A program made the position numbers and the translations under genes. Shown in pieces: positions 35,220 through 45,239 of a stretch of 64,000 nucleotides of DNA (position 1 is its first letter; every line of letters begins with the position of its first letter). A model generated the notes under the pieces. The model did not search any database and was not told the DNA's origin. It saw only the letters and a list, made by a program, of their open reading frames with translations. Source of the DNA: Plenodomus lindquistii (taxonomy: Eukaryota; Ascomycota; Dothideomycetes; Pleosporales; Leptosphaeriaceae); the NCBI GenBank assembly GCA_025504975.1, contig JANUWI010000005.1:1054001-1118000 (forward strand), in the 5' to 3' direction.

Positions 35220-37700
35220 ATGAGGGCTTCACTTATTGGTCTCGGCGCCATCGCCGGACTGGCTTCTGCCAACATCAACTTCCTATGGGTCCAACCCGGA
35301 TGCCAGTTGAACACCACCAAGGCTGACAACTGCTTGACTGGCCAGCACTGCACCTTGGAGGGCCTTTGCCGCGCGAATATCAAGGGCGAGTACGCCTCCA
35401 AGGTTTCGCGCTCTCTCCGCCGTGTCGCCCCCCCTGCGCCAGTAAAGAGGCAATCCAAGTACTCTGTGGACGGCGCTTGCGGCCCTGCCAACGGAAACTT
35501 GCTCTGCGACCCCAATGCCACTGGGTACACAGGCACATGCTGCAGCTCTTACGGCTGGTGCGGTAATACACCCGCTCACTGTGGTACCGGCTGCCAGTCT
35601 GGCTGTGGCAAAGATACTACACCTCCTGCTCCCGCTACGACTTCTGCCGTTGCCGCTGCTGCCCCCGTCACTCCCCGTGACGACGGCCGCTGCGGAAAGG
35701 ACTTCGGAGGAGCATCATGTGACGCCAAGGGTGCCTACGGCGGCTGCTGCTCGTCATACGGCTATTGCGGTTCTACTGAGGGTCACTGTCTCGTTGCCAA
35801 CGGCTGCCAGAACGGCTGCACTGATGGCAAGCCTGCCCCCAACCCCGTTGCCACACCTTCTCCTGCTGCTTCCCGCCCTCCGTCGACCACTACCTCTGGT
35901 GAGCCCGTTCTTGGTAAGCCCACGACCGCGGCTGCACCACCTCAGGACTCTAGTAAAGCTACCACTGATGGTAGCTGTGGTGCCAAGTTCGGTAACACTG
36001 TTTGCGGTAACTGGGCCCAGGGCTCCTGCTGCTCCATGTACGGATACTGTGGTAACACCACTGCCCACTGTGGTGAGGGATGCCAGAACGGCCCTTGCGT
36101 TAACGCTCCCAACGTTGCTGCCCCTGCTGCCAGCCCTGCTCCTGCTGCTGCTAAGCCCGGTAGCCTTGCCATTAAGGGCAGGTCTGGTGTGCCTGCCATG
36201 CACGCTGGTCTCATGCAGAACGGCAAGGTTGTCTTCCTGGACAAGGTCGAGAACTACACTGAATTGAAGCTCTCCAATGGCCAATACGCCTACTCATCCG
36301 AGTACGATCCAGTCACCCAGAAATTGACTCCTCTCGCCTACAAGACCAACGCTTTCTGCTCCGGTGGCATCTTCCTTGCTGACGGTCGTTTCGCTTCTCT
36401 TGGTGGTAACGCTCCCCTCGACTTCATTGATAAGACCGTTGGCGATGGTTTCAAGGGCATTCGCTTCCTAAAGCGCTCCGCAACTGATGCTTCTCTCGAT
36501 GGGCAAGCCTGGGACGAGCCTGGTACTCAGCTCGACACTGCCCGCTGGTACGCCTCGGTTCAGATCATGCCTGACAACTCTGTCTTCGTCGCGTCTGGTA
36601 GTTTGAACGGTCTTGACCCCACCAAGCCTGAGAACAACAACCCTACATACGAGATCTTGAACGCCAATGGTAGTCCCCGTGGCGTCAGCAAGAACATGGA
36701 GATTCTGAGCAAGAACCAACCTTACTACATGTATCCATTCATCCACCTGATGAGGGATGGTAACCTGTTTGTCCAGGTCGCCAAGTCTGCCGAGATCTTC
36801 AATGTTGCTACTGGCAGTGTCGTTCGTCAGTTCGCCGACCTCCCCGGTTCTTACCGCACCTACCCCAATACTGGTGGTTCCGTCATGATGGCACTGACCA
36901 GCACTAACAACTGGCACCCTGATATCATCATCTGCGGTGGTGGCCCATACCAGGATATCACCGCCCCTGGTGACCCATCCTGCGGTCGCATCAAGCCCCT
37001 TGACACCGACCCAGCTTGGGAGATGGACTCTATGCCCGAAGGCCGTGGTATGGTCGAGGGAACTCTCCTTCCCGACGGCACCATTGTCTGGGTCAACGGT
37101 GCCCAAGAGGGTGCCCAAGGTTTCGGAGTTGCCCAAGACCCCGCTCTCGAAGTTCTTCTTTACGACCCGTACCAGCCCAAGGGCAAGCGTTTCACCACCG
37201 GCCCCAAGTCCACCATTCCCCGTCTGTACCACAGTGTCGCTCTCCTTCTCCTCGACGGTACTCTCCTCATCTCCGGATCCAACCCTGTTGAGCAGCCCGT
37301 CCTCAAAGCATCTGCTCAGAACCCATACATCACTGAGTTCCGCAACGAGATCTACACTCCCCCTTACCTTCAGGGCAACCCCACTCGTCCTTCCAACGTC
37401 GTCATCTCCACCAAGAGCCTCAAGGCCAACAGCTCCAAGTTCACCATCAACTTCACTGCACCTGCAGGAGCCAAGGCTGTCAAGATCTCACTCTACTATG
37501 GAGGATTCGTCACCCACTCCGTCCACATGGGTCACCGCATGTTGTTCCTTGACAACACCGGGTTCAAGGCTGGCCAGACTGCTCAGACCGTCACCGTCAC
37601 CATGCCCCCTAACAGGGCCATTGCGCCTGCCGGTCCTTATGTCGTCTACGTTGTCGTTGATGGCGTTCCTGCCATGGGCCAGTTCGTCCAGGTCTCGTAG
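35220..37700 (+). CDS. Glyoxal oxidase-like copper radical oxidase with three CBM18 chitin-binding domains
   Basis: An intronless gene encodes 826 residues from the ATG at 35220, giving a signal peptide (MRASLIGLGAIAGLASANI). Three Cys-rich chitin-recognition modules follow at about residues 86-125, 158-205 and 252-300, each with CCSxYGxCG and separated by Ala/Pro/Thr linkers. The catalytic part has the glyoxal/galactose oxidase pattern. Candidate ligands by motif are Cys380 (AFCSGGIF; radical cofactor cysteine), Tyr444 (ARWYASVQ; cross-linked tyrosine), Tyr670 and His671 (PRLYHSVALLL), and His766 (VTHSVHMGHR). Such enzymes oxidise aldehydes or alcohols with O2, making H2O2 outside the cell. 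The chitin-binding modules suggest anchoring to, or shielding of, fungal cell-wall chitin. Residue roles are assigned by family pattern. Confidence 0.95.
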   Translation: MRASLIGLGAIAGLASANINFLWVQPGCQLNTTKADNCLTGQHCTLEGLCRANIKGEYASKVSRSLRRVAPPAPVKRQSKYSVDGACGPANGNLLCDPNATGYTGTCCSSYGWCGNTPAHCGTGCQSGCGKDTTPPAPATTSAVAAAAPVTPRDDGRCGKDFGGASCDAKGAYGGCCSSYGYCGSTEGHCLVANGCQNGCTDGKPAPNPVATPSPAASRPPSTTTSGEPVLGKPTTAAAPPQDSSKATTDGSCGAKFGNTVCGNWAQGSCCSMYGYCGNTTAHCGEGCQNGPCVNAPNVAAPAASPAPAAAKPGSLAIKGRSGVPAMHAGLMQNGKVVFLDKVENYTELKLSNGQYAYSSEYDPVTQKLTPLAYKTNAFCSGGIFLADGRFASLGGNAPLDFIDKTVGDGFKGIRFLKRSATDASLDGQAWDEPGTQLDTARWYASVQIMPDNSVFVASGSLNGLDPTKPENNNPTYEILNANGSPRGVSKNMEILSKNQPYYMYPFIHLMRDGNLFVQVAKSAEIFNVATGSVVRQFADLPGSYRTYPNTGGSVMMALTSTNNWHPDIIICGGGPYQDITAPGDPSCGRIKPLDTDPAWEMDSMPEGRGMVEGTLLPDGTIVWVNGAQEGAQGFGVAQDPALEVLLYDPYQPKGKRFTTGPKSTIPRLYHSVALLLLDGTLLISGSNPVEQPVLKASAQNPYITEFRNEIYTPPYLQGNPTRPSNVVISTKSLKANSSKFTINFTAPAGAKAVKISLYYGGFVTHSVHMGHRMLFLDNTGFKAGQTAQTVTVTMPPNRAIAPAGPYVVYVVVDGVPAMGQFVQVS

Positions 37701-37925
37701 TCGATGGGACGTAACAAATATCACGGCAATGGGTTTCCCTTCTTTATGCTCGGCACATGCTCGTGTTGGACGGTGCTCTAACTGTCTTGCAGCAATTTCC
37801 TTTGCCAGATTTCAAGTGTTGATTAGACAAGGGATTTCTGCAGTGTATGATCCTAGGTAGAAACGTTAAAAAAAACGTATACTTTATCGTTACAACATTC
37901 ACATCGTGCCCTCTACAGTGTGATG

Positions 37926-38678
37926 TCACTTTCCGTGCTTCTCTGCCACTTCCTTCTGGCCGTCCATGACCCACTTCTGAAACGGGTCTTGCACATTCGG
38001 GTCCCTTCTCAACTTATCAATCTGATCTTCACCGTCCGGTATCCGCAAGCCCCTCTGTACGGCCTCCCTCCCCTCAATCTTCTCACTCCACTCCTTCAAC
38101 TTGGGGAAATCGTCCAAGCTGACACCAGCCCACGGCGCCCACCGCACCCACGGATACGTGCTCATATCCGCAACACTGTACTTCCCCTTCCCACTACCCA
38201 CCAACCACTCTCTACCCTGCAGTCTCGCCTCTAACACCGCATACAGCCTCTTCGTTTCATTCTGATACCTCTGAATCCCATACTCTATCTTCTCCGGTGC
38301 ATACCTATAGAAATGGTTTGCTTGGCCTTGCATAGGTCCCACGCCTGCATTCTGAAAAAAGAGCCATTGTATCATTTCGCTCTTTTCGTCAGCATCCTGG
38401 AAACTGAAGCAGAAGTCCGTGTCGAAGTGTTCTGCGAGGTAGAGGAATATTGCGCCGGACTCGAAGACGGGGAAGGAGTTGCGCGTGTGGTCTATGATGG
38501 CGGGGATGCGGCCGTTGGGGTTGGTGCGGAGAAAGGAAGGGGTTTTTTGTTCAGAGTCTGAGAGGGATATTGGGGTGGTTTTGTAGGGGATGCCTAGTTC
38601 TTCGAGGAAGATGCTGATTTTTTGGCCGTTGGGGGTGGGAGCTGTGAGGAGCTCAATTTGGGGTTTTGGTGGGGCCAT
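37926..38678 (-). CDS. Glutathione S-transferase, Ure2p-like
   Basis: An intronless frame of 250 residues starts at the ATG at 38678. The N-terminal thioredoxin-like domain reads IELLTAPTPNGQKISIFLEELGIPY, with NPNGRIPAIIDH (cis-Pro region) and FESGAIFLYLAEHF, the glutathione-binding Glu-Ser pair. The C-terminal helical domain has WLFFQNAGVGPMQGQANHFYRYAPEK and YSVADMSTYPWVRWAPWAGV. These are hallmarks of fungal Ure2p-class and YfcG-like GSTs, which are cytosolic and conjugate or reduce substrates with glutathione. No Gln/Asn-rich prion-type N-terminus is present, so a nitrogen-regulatory role like yeast Ure2 is not indicated. It ends convergently with the glyoxal oxidase gene. Confidence 0.93.
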   Translation of the reverse strand: MAPPKPQIELLTAPTPNGQKISIFLEELGIPYKTTPISLSDSEQKTPSFLRTNPNGRIPAIIDHTRNSFPVFESGAIFLYLAEHFDTDFCFSFQDADEKSEMIQWLFFQNAGVGPMQGQANHFYRYAPEKIEYGIQRYQNETKRLYAVLEARLQGREWLVGSGKGKYSVADMSTYPWVRWAPWAGVSLDDFPKLKEWSEKIEGREAVQRGLRIPDGEDQIDKLRRDPNVQDPFQKWVMDGQKEVAEKHGK

Positions 38679-39671
38679 GGTGAGGTTTTGTTTGTGGGGT
38701 TGACTTGGGGGATGTATGGAGGGCTCTCGGGTAGATTGCAGGTTGCGATATCAAAGATGGGTATTGAGTTGATGTTGTTGCGGTTGGGTGGTTTAGATCA
38801 CCATGACGTCTTAGTGCGGCTCTACTGTGAGCGATGTGCATCATCAAGTGACTATTTGTAAGAGTACTATACGACCGCCTAGCCTAGAATAGTCTCAGGT
38901 TCCTATGTTTGCGTGCAATTTGTGTGGTGTTGTGACTAAGAATGCGGCGATAGTCTTTGTACGCGTTTGGTACTGGATCTTCTCGATTATCGAAATCCGC
39001 TAGAAGAACATGCGAGAAGAACAGGATGTAGGAGTGCGCATTCATATTCGTAATGTTGCACATCCTGCTCCCAAAATTAGTGGATTGAGCACACTCCGCT
39101 CAGTAACCTTCGTCTTTACATGCCTCGATCGAATGCTTCCTTAAATGAAAGAAATTGCCTCGCCACCAGAGCTATGTAGTCGCAGACTCCATGCCATATC
39201 AAATATGTACTCTAGTTTCCATAAGTCCACCCGTCTTCTCCTCGCTGCTTCACATAAGGAAGGTCAATGCTCTCCGGTATGGGGTTTCGATGGATACGAG
39301 CTTCTCTGTATGCTCCAGAACGATGATGAGAGGAGTTTTCTCAGGCCGTTTTCGATGGGCTTGAGGAATTGTACAGGTATGAAGTTAGTCTACTGCTGAG
39401 TTTGGCAGGACGAGGAACACTCATTGTTGCTGAAGTATGGTGTCGCATAAGATTTGATTGATGTTGACACAGGTGCTATCCAATTCCGATCTCGAACATT
39501 GTCGCAAAAGTGTACGCGGCATGAGAGGGACAGGCGCTGATGATGTTCAAGACATAAGCCGCAGGCGCGGTGTAGAAAAGCTTCGATGGCGAAATCGTCC
39601 GATCGTGAACCGTAAGTATGTTTACAAGAATGTACACTGGCCTACATCGTCTTTCGTCATTCGTCAATTGT
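38679..39671. other. Intergenic spacer, no gene seen
   Basis: About 1 kb between the GST start and the 3' end of the twin-CX9C gene. Frames of 60-84 codons overlap on both strands and show nothing recognisable. The part next to 38678 should hold the GST promoter. Confidence 0.4.
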
Positions 39672-40664
39672 TCAGCCCCAACCCCACCAGCTCTTGATGG
39701 TATCTCCTATTGTCGCCTGACCAGCTTGCTTCCTCTTCATGCGCTCTATCCGCTCTAGTACAAATGTTTCTTCAACCTGCTTCGACACACTCTGTGATGC
39801 TTTGAGTTCTCCCAACATGGCCATTCGCTCAATATCCCTCTCTTCCATCGGCAATTCCGACAGTTTCTTCTCATATTGTTTCCGTACATCTGGCTTCGTG
39901 TTGCTCCAGATCTCATCCTCGAAATCCATTCGTTGTTCAGCCTTGCTTGGTGCTGCCTTTGTGATCTCAGCCATTGTCTGGGCAACATTGTCCTTACTCA
40001 GCACGCTCTCAAATTTAGGTGTAGGCTTGCCCTCCTTCTTGGCCTCCTCCATCAACTTCTCTTGCTCCAGCATCTGCCGATACAGCTTGTCTGCATGCAT
40101 CTGGATCCTCTCGTCGTCCTCTGGACTCCGCTCGTCCATTGTCATGTACCCCAGTGCCTTGAGAAACTTGCTCTGCATGTCATAGCACCGGTTGAAGCGC
40201 TGCGACTCCGCCCTGCACAGTGTACCTCGCGACCACCAGTCTTTTGGGTTCCGGAAGCACTCGAATTGCGCCAGTTGTTCTTCCGCGCAATTCTCCATGG
40301 CTATGCGCCCGATCTGACCGCGTCGCTCGTTGTAGGCATCGACCAGGTCGCGCAGCCGATCTTGGTCGTTCTTGCCCCGGTCCTCGAGGACGTGTTGCGG
40401 CGTGTAATTTTTCCAAAGGTCGGCGTAGCGTCCGTCCTGAAATTGGGATTCTGGTGGCACAATTGGTTTCTGGGGTTGTGCTGGTTGCGACTGGGCTTGT
40501 GTGGGGGTTGTAGGGGCATCAACGGGCGCTGGTTTTGGTGGTGCAGCCGGCAGGGATGGTGTAGGGCCAGTTGGAGCTTCATTTTTCAAAAAGTCTCGGA
40601 GAGAAGGGTCGAGCTGGTCTTGGCCATTTGCCCCATTACTACTGCTGCCCCAGAGCCAGCCCAT
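39672..40664 (-). CDS. Twin CX9C protein, candidate mitochondrial intermembrane-space protein
   Basis: A single exon of 330 residues from the ATG at 40664 (MGWLWGSSSNG); the frame is open upstream but without a better ATG. A Pro/Gln-rich segment follows the N-terminus. Then come C126-x9-C136 and C150-x9-C160 (CAEEQLAQFEC and CRAESQRFNRC), a clear twin CX9C arrangement. In the CHCH family this forms a disulphide-linked helical hairpin, and many members are imported into the mitochondrial intermembrane space by Mia40. After it the protein is helical and charged (KLYRQMLEQEKLMEEAKKEGK) and ends with TIKSWWGWG. It is longer than most CHCH proteins. I do not recognise a named orthologue. Its start is 193 bp from the divergent gene at 40858. 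Confidence 0.8.
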   Translation of the reverse strand: MGWLWGSSSNGANGQDQLDPSLRDFLKNEAPTGPTPSLPAAPPKPAPVDAPTTPTQAQSQPAQPQKPIVPPESQFQDGRYADLWKNYTPQHVLEDRGKNDQDRLRDLVDAYNERRGQIGRIAMENCAEEQLAQFECFRNPKDWWSRGTLCRAESQRFNRCYDMQSKFLKALGYMTMDERSPEDDERIQMHADKLYRQMLEQEKLMEEAKKEGKPTPKFESVLSKDNVAQTMAEITKAAPSKAEQRMDFEDEIWSNTKPDVRKQYEKKLSELPMEERDIERMAMLGELKASQSVSKQVEETFVLERIERMKRKQAGQATIGDTIKSWWGWG

Positions 40665-40857
40665 GTCGGTCGAGATTGGCGTGGATTTGGTGGTGAAGGT
40701 GAAGTGGGAACAATTATTGCGGGGCCTAGCCTTGAGCCTCTTGAAGTCACGTGCCGATAGTACTAGCGCGTTCAGCGTCATGCACAACACGGGTGGGCAA
40801 CCCCAAACACGCGACGGCGACAGTGTTAGCCACCCAATTGCTACATCACCCATCGCT
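40665..40857. promoter_or_regulatory. Short bidirectional promoter region
   Basis: Only 193 bp separate the start codons of the twin-CX9C gene (minus) and the Ame1-like gene (plus), so they must share regulatory DNA. The stretch includes a TCACGTG-containing site near 40746-40752 (aagtcacgtgccg), a palindromic E-box-like core. No TATA box is evident. Confidence 0.6.
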
Positions 40858-43004
40858 ATGGCGCCTGTCGGTATGTTCGATTAGCATCATCGAACTTCTT
40901 GCGCATTGGTTGATAATGAATATAGATCGTCACGAGCGCCGACAACAGCGCGTACGCGGCGCTGGGTATGTTTATGCGCCTACTCCTCATGTACACAAAT
41001 GCTAACAGACCCAGTCCTTCTGCTGTTCAGGCCTCATTCGGGTTCAACTTCGGTGCTTTAGGTGCTCGGTCTGCCAAACAAACGTCCCTTCCACCTCAAC
41101 AATCTTCGCGACGAACTCCAATAATAAACACACCACGCGGCGCCAATGGATCTGCGAAGCGCCACAGAAGCGCGTCCATCCAACGAAGCAGTGGCGCGAA
41201 GCGCAGAAGTACGCCTAGCAATCGCAACCAGACCCCGCAACTGGGCAAGCGAAAGCGGGGCAAGGCACAGGCAGAGACAGGCGCAGATGCAGAGCTCGAC
41301 GAACTGAGTCCAGATCGACTCGAGAATGTGCCCTCGATCGAGAAGAGTAGGAAGCATGCGCGCACAGTATCGCCCGCCCACGAGGAGCAGTATGGCGACC
41401 CAGACGAACTCTCGATGCTGCAAGAGGAGCAAGATGAGCTCTCTGTATTCGAAGACGGCGCAGCCACAGTACGAAAGGCATCTGCGACTGCGCCAGAAGC
41501 TATCGGTGGTACGCCTATCTCAAGCGCGGCAAAGAAACGAACACCAGCGGCCAATCCAGCGCGAAGTACACCCAATGAGCATCAAAGTCTGGCACCAGCG
41601 GTCGCATCGCCGCGCCCGCTACCTCGAAGATTGGAATCCACAGAACCTGGGCCCAATACCCCAGGCATGCTTCCGAGCAATCCACCAAGTAGAACATCAG
41701 AAGCACGGCCGGAGGCCGATTTTGCTACGCCTGCAACAGCCTTGGTGGAGGATAGCGAGGATGAGCTTTCGCCGTCACACGTCAATATCAACGGAGGAAC
41801 TTCTCAAGTTGAGCACGAAAAGCAGGCTACACCAGAGAAGACGGGAACCGAGGTAGATGAATTGTCTTCGCCTATGCAATCGACGCCGGCGCAGGTTGCT
41901 GCAGCTGCACGCCTCAAAAGGCGCGAAAGACCAAAACTTGTAGTGGAGGAAGGACAGGACGAATCTTCAGCACCAATTGCTTTAGCCGGAAGCGAGATTC
42001 GCAAACGTGGAAGACCAAAGAAGGCAGCGCAGACTACAATAGAGGAAACCCAGTCAACACCCGTATCCCGCAAGCCTAGGGAGCATAGGTCAAGAAACGC
42101 TCCCGTGGAAGACGAAGTTGAAGAAGAAGTTGACGAACTTTCCCCGGAATCTGGTAAAGCAAGGCAGCACCACGATGCTTCTCCTGGTTCTGTTGAGGAG
42201 GTCCCGGAGTTATCTGATGCAGCAGATTCGGACGAATATGAGGAGCCGGAACCTGAAGAATTACCAAATCCCAAACCCCTTCCTCTTCGGAAGCATCACT
42301 CTCCCGAGAAGGCTCCACGTGTGAAGCCTTCGAGCGAATTACCTGCACGCAAGCGACAAAAGTTCTCTGGGCCCAAGCATGCCATCTCAGTCATGCGCAT
42401 CAAAGGCTCCACCGTACGAGGTATTACAGTCGCAGATACAGCGCGGACTATACTCGAACAAACCATCACTCACCGTCTCTCAAGGATGGCAGAGAAACTG
42501 CAAGCCTCCAACGACTCAGCCGTACGCAAAGAGCTACGAAGCTGCATCAACCTGACTCTATCGTTCAAAGAGAGCTTAGATGAGAAACTGCTCGACTTGC
42601 AAGACGCCAACGATGTCCTGAGCACTGGGTTCAAGAAAATCAAACTCTTCAAGCGCGACAACGCTGGACTGAGAAAAGACATTCTAATCCTACAGAATAG
42701 TCGGCAAGAGGTCGCGCTCGAGCACGATGAAATACAAGCAGACTTTGACGCAGAGAAAGAGCAAATTGAGACAAAGAATACTCTCAGCGCAAACATGTAT
42801 GCCATCGAAGCCGCTGTGCGCAGCGGCCGCGAGAAAGCGCGAGACGAGGGCAGGGAGGATGAAGGGCCAGTTATTCCACTCAGTATGATGATTGAAAACG
42901 TAGGCAGAGATGTCGGATCGCTCGGTGGTGGACTATTGGATCACGTCAAGGGTTTCAACGGCTTATTGGAACGCGCTGCTGGTTGGCTGGAAGGTCGGGC
43001 TTGA
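40858..43004 (+). CDS. Inner kinetochore Ame1/Mis17 (CENP-U)-like protein
   Basis: Exons 40858-40870, 40926-40965 and 41009-43004 (introns 55 and 43 bp) give 682 residues starting MAPVDRHERRQQRVRGAG. The N-terminal two-thirds is disordered, basic and acidic by turns, with a repeated DELS motif (at least six copies, e.g. AELDELSPDR, DPDELSML, EVDELSPES) and AT-hook-like KRGRPKKA. From about residue 471 a conserved-looking domain begins (GPKHAISVMRIKGSTVRGIT), followed by long coiled coils (residues about 500-610) and a helical tail. This resembles the Ame1/Mis17 domain of inner kinetochore COMA-complex proteins, which link CENP-A nucleosomes to the outer kinetochore. The assignment rests on recognised wording, not a search. 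Alternatively it is an unrelated AT-hook chromatin protein. Confidence 0.65.
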
Positions 43005-43718
43005 GGCGTATTATCGAGGCAGTCAGTCTCAACGGGCGTCGAGGGAGTTTGATATATATTGGGATACCCGGCTTCAAATGCCACTTTCAGATGGAACATA
43101 TTCTTGAACGAGTTCTCACTCTATTCAACCCAAATTCCTTGACGGCGCTTTCGCTTTGTCCGTTGGTTGAATACCTAGTGGTCGGTTATCAGCTTACCTG
43201 TTTTGGGTTTAGCTCGCATAAGCTCGAGGGACCGGTTTAGGCTCGTCATGCCCGCACCCTCATATGTGAGCTGCTACCTGTCGCCTCCGACATTAGCGAT
43301 CACCACCATCGCACATGGCATGAGTTTGTTCGTTCTGCGGTCTATTGCTCCTACTTACTTTGCGGATATAGTCCACCTCATTACATTGCATCATTCAGAA
43401 GCGTGGACGCTAGTGCAGCAGTGCCTACAGGGCTGACTATGTACGCCTAAACATACGTTTCTGCTTCTATGCCGCCAACTCGATACTTTGAGGACTATCT
43501 GAGGTATCTATTTGAGTGAAGATGAGTTAGCTGCATCGAAAGACATCACCTCACTAGGCCCAAGCTGCTGGAGTGGTTCACGTTCACGTTCACGTTCACC
43601 TCGCACCTTGTGACGCCTGTCACGCGACCCATCTGGACAATCCACATCGTACAGAACGGCGACACAAACATCACAGGCGATATTGGAGCTACTGTTGAAT
43701 GTCATTTCGGCAGGCAAC
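43005..43718. other. Intergenic spacer with (GTTCAC)4
   Basis: About 0.7 kb without a convincing gene. A hexanucleotide run, four copies of GTTCAC, lies at about 43576-43599. A frame from 43610 overlaps the start of the next gene in another phase and is not supported. Confidence 0.4.
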
Positions 43719-45239
43719 ATGATCTTCCACCAAATCAGTCTCAGTCTTGGTCGGCCAAAGCCCCCCAGCACTCCCCCACCCACACAGTCAATATCATCCC
43801 CTGCAACACATCCCGCACCAGAATCACCATCATCGGCAAGCAAAAGGTCACCTCGAAGCCCTTCGAATAGAGCTTGGGTCCAGGAACAGCAACGAAGGGT
43901 GTTCTTACAGCATCTAAAGAGATGGTCGCTCCATCACGACTCGAGTCCTTACTTCCACGGTAATATCAGTATTTCACCCCAAGCGATTCGAAACGGAGAG
44001 GCTCTGGTATTGGGAAAGTCTGTTAGCTGTGTACTTACTAATTTCGCTTTCACGGACGCGAGGAAGATCATTGTTGTTCGGCTGTTCCCCCCGCAGGAAG
44101 AAAGCATGCATTTGAGACGAGGCTCGAGGGCTCACAGGAGGGGGGGCTCTATGGGCTCCGTGGGTTCTAGTCTGGATGCCGAAGACCAAGAAGGAAACGA
44201 AGGGTCCTCAGAATGGAATTTCCACCCCCAACCTCAAAATGGCAAACACCGCACTGTTGCAAACAACTACTACAAGCTCGTCATCCGCTGCGGTTCCGGC
44301 TGGATGGCTGCGCGCGACTACTTCTCTAAGCTTCACTTCACCAATCTGCACACTCAATCCTGCCTCAATGCAGCCCGAGACGACCACGGTCGCAGCCTCG
44401 ATGAAGTCCTCGCCACGCGCTCTCTCACGCTCGGCGACTCACCCTACAAGAAAGACACCATCCCTATTCAACCCCTCTTCCATCCATTCCTTCGGCTCCC
44501 GCCTGAGCTCCAAGAGCTCATTCTCTTAACTTCCACTTCCCTTTTCGGCACCTACAATATGTGCCACGACACGCAGCTCTTCCCGCAGCCCAACCCCACC
44601 TCGCAATCACCAATCTCCCTCTCCACCCTCCTCCGCATCTCTCCACATATAACACACACCTTACACCCTTACATCCTCGCCTCAACGAACTTCCACTTCG
44701 GCCTCACAGGCTTCACGAATTTTCTGTGGCAACTCGGCCCATCGTCACGGTCGCAGCTTCAACACCTCACATTCCACTTTGGCAAAATGGCAATCCTGCA
44801 CTGTATACGCTGGCTAGCACCCGACTACGTATTCGAGCTCTTTGAACCACCCGTCGTTACGGATCCGCGCTCGCTGCAATATTTCTGGCGCTGTCAGGTC
44901 CGCGATCTAGCGAAAGAAGTGCACCTCTCCACTCTGACTATAGATGTTCGCGGTATGGCGGCGGATAGTCTACCACTGGTGACGAGGTGTGTGCGGGAGA
45001 TATTCGGAAGCGTGGAGCGCGTGCGTTTCGTGGAGACCCAGAGCGATGGGAAGGTTGATGTGTTGGGAGACGAGGATGAGAGGGTGGTATTGGCAAAGAG
45101 GGGGGTGGGATGGAGGGTAGGGTGTAAACGATATTTTGAGAGGTATAGGAGATATCAGTATTTCATGCGGTTCGAGCTCTTGGGGAGTGAGATGGAGGTC
45201 ATGGAGAGGAGGATGGTGGGATGGGAGTGGGATGAGTAA
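43719..45239 (+). CDS. F-box-like hypothetical protein
   Basis: An intronless frame of 506 residues from the ATG at 43719. The first 60 residues are Ser/Pro-rich and may be non-conserved; a later start is possible. An F-box-like segment (HPFLRLPPELQELILLTSTSLF) sits in the middle, followed by a Pro/Ser stretch and a region of alternating helices and strands (LQHLTFHFGKMAILHCIRWLAP, HLSTLTIDVRGMAADSLPL) that is Leu-rich but not a clear LRR. The style matches many fungal F-box-containing hypothetical proteins, which may recruit substrates to SCF ubiquitin ligases. The tail is rich in Arg, Tyr and Trp. Function beyond that is not readable. Confidence 0.7.
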   Translation: MIFHQISLSLGRPKPPSTPPPTQSISSPATHPAPESPSSASKRSPRSPSNRAWVQEQQRRVFLQHLKRWSLHHDSSPYFHGNISISPQAIRNGEALVLGKSVSCVLTNFAFTDARKIIVVRLFPPQEESMHLRRGSRAHRRGGSMGSVGSSLDAEDQEGNEGSSEWNFHPQPQNGKHRTVANNYYKLVIRCGSGWMAARDYFSKLHFTNLHTQSCLNAARDDHGRSLDEVLATRSLTLGDSPYKKDTIPIQPLFHPFLRLPPELQELILLTSTSLFGTYNMCHDTQLFPQPNPTSQSPISLSTLLRISPHITHTLHPYILASTNFHFGLTGFTNFLWQLGPSSRSQLQHLTFHFGKMAILHCIRWLAPDYVFELFEPPVVTDPRSLQYFWRCQVRDLAKEVHLSTLTIDVRGMAADSLPLVTRCVREIFGSVERVRFVETQSDGKVDVLGDEDERVVLAKRGVGWRVGCKRYFERYRRYQYFMRFELLGSEMEVMERRMVGWEWDE

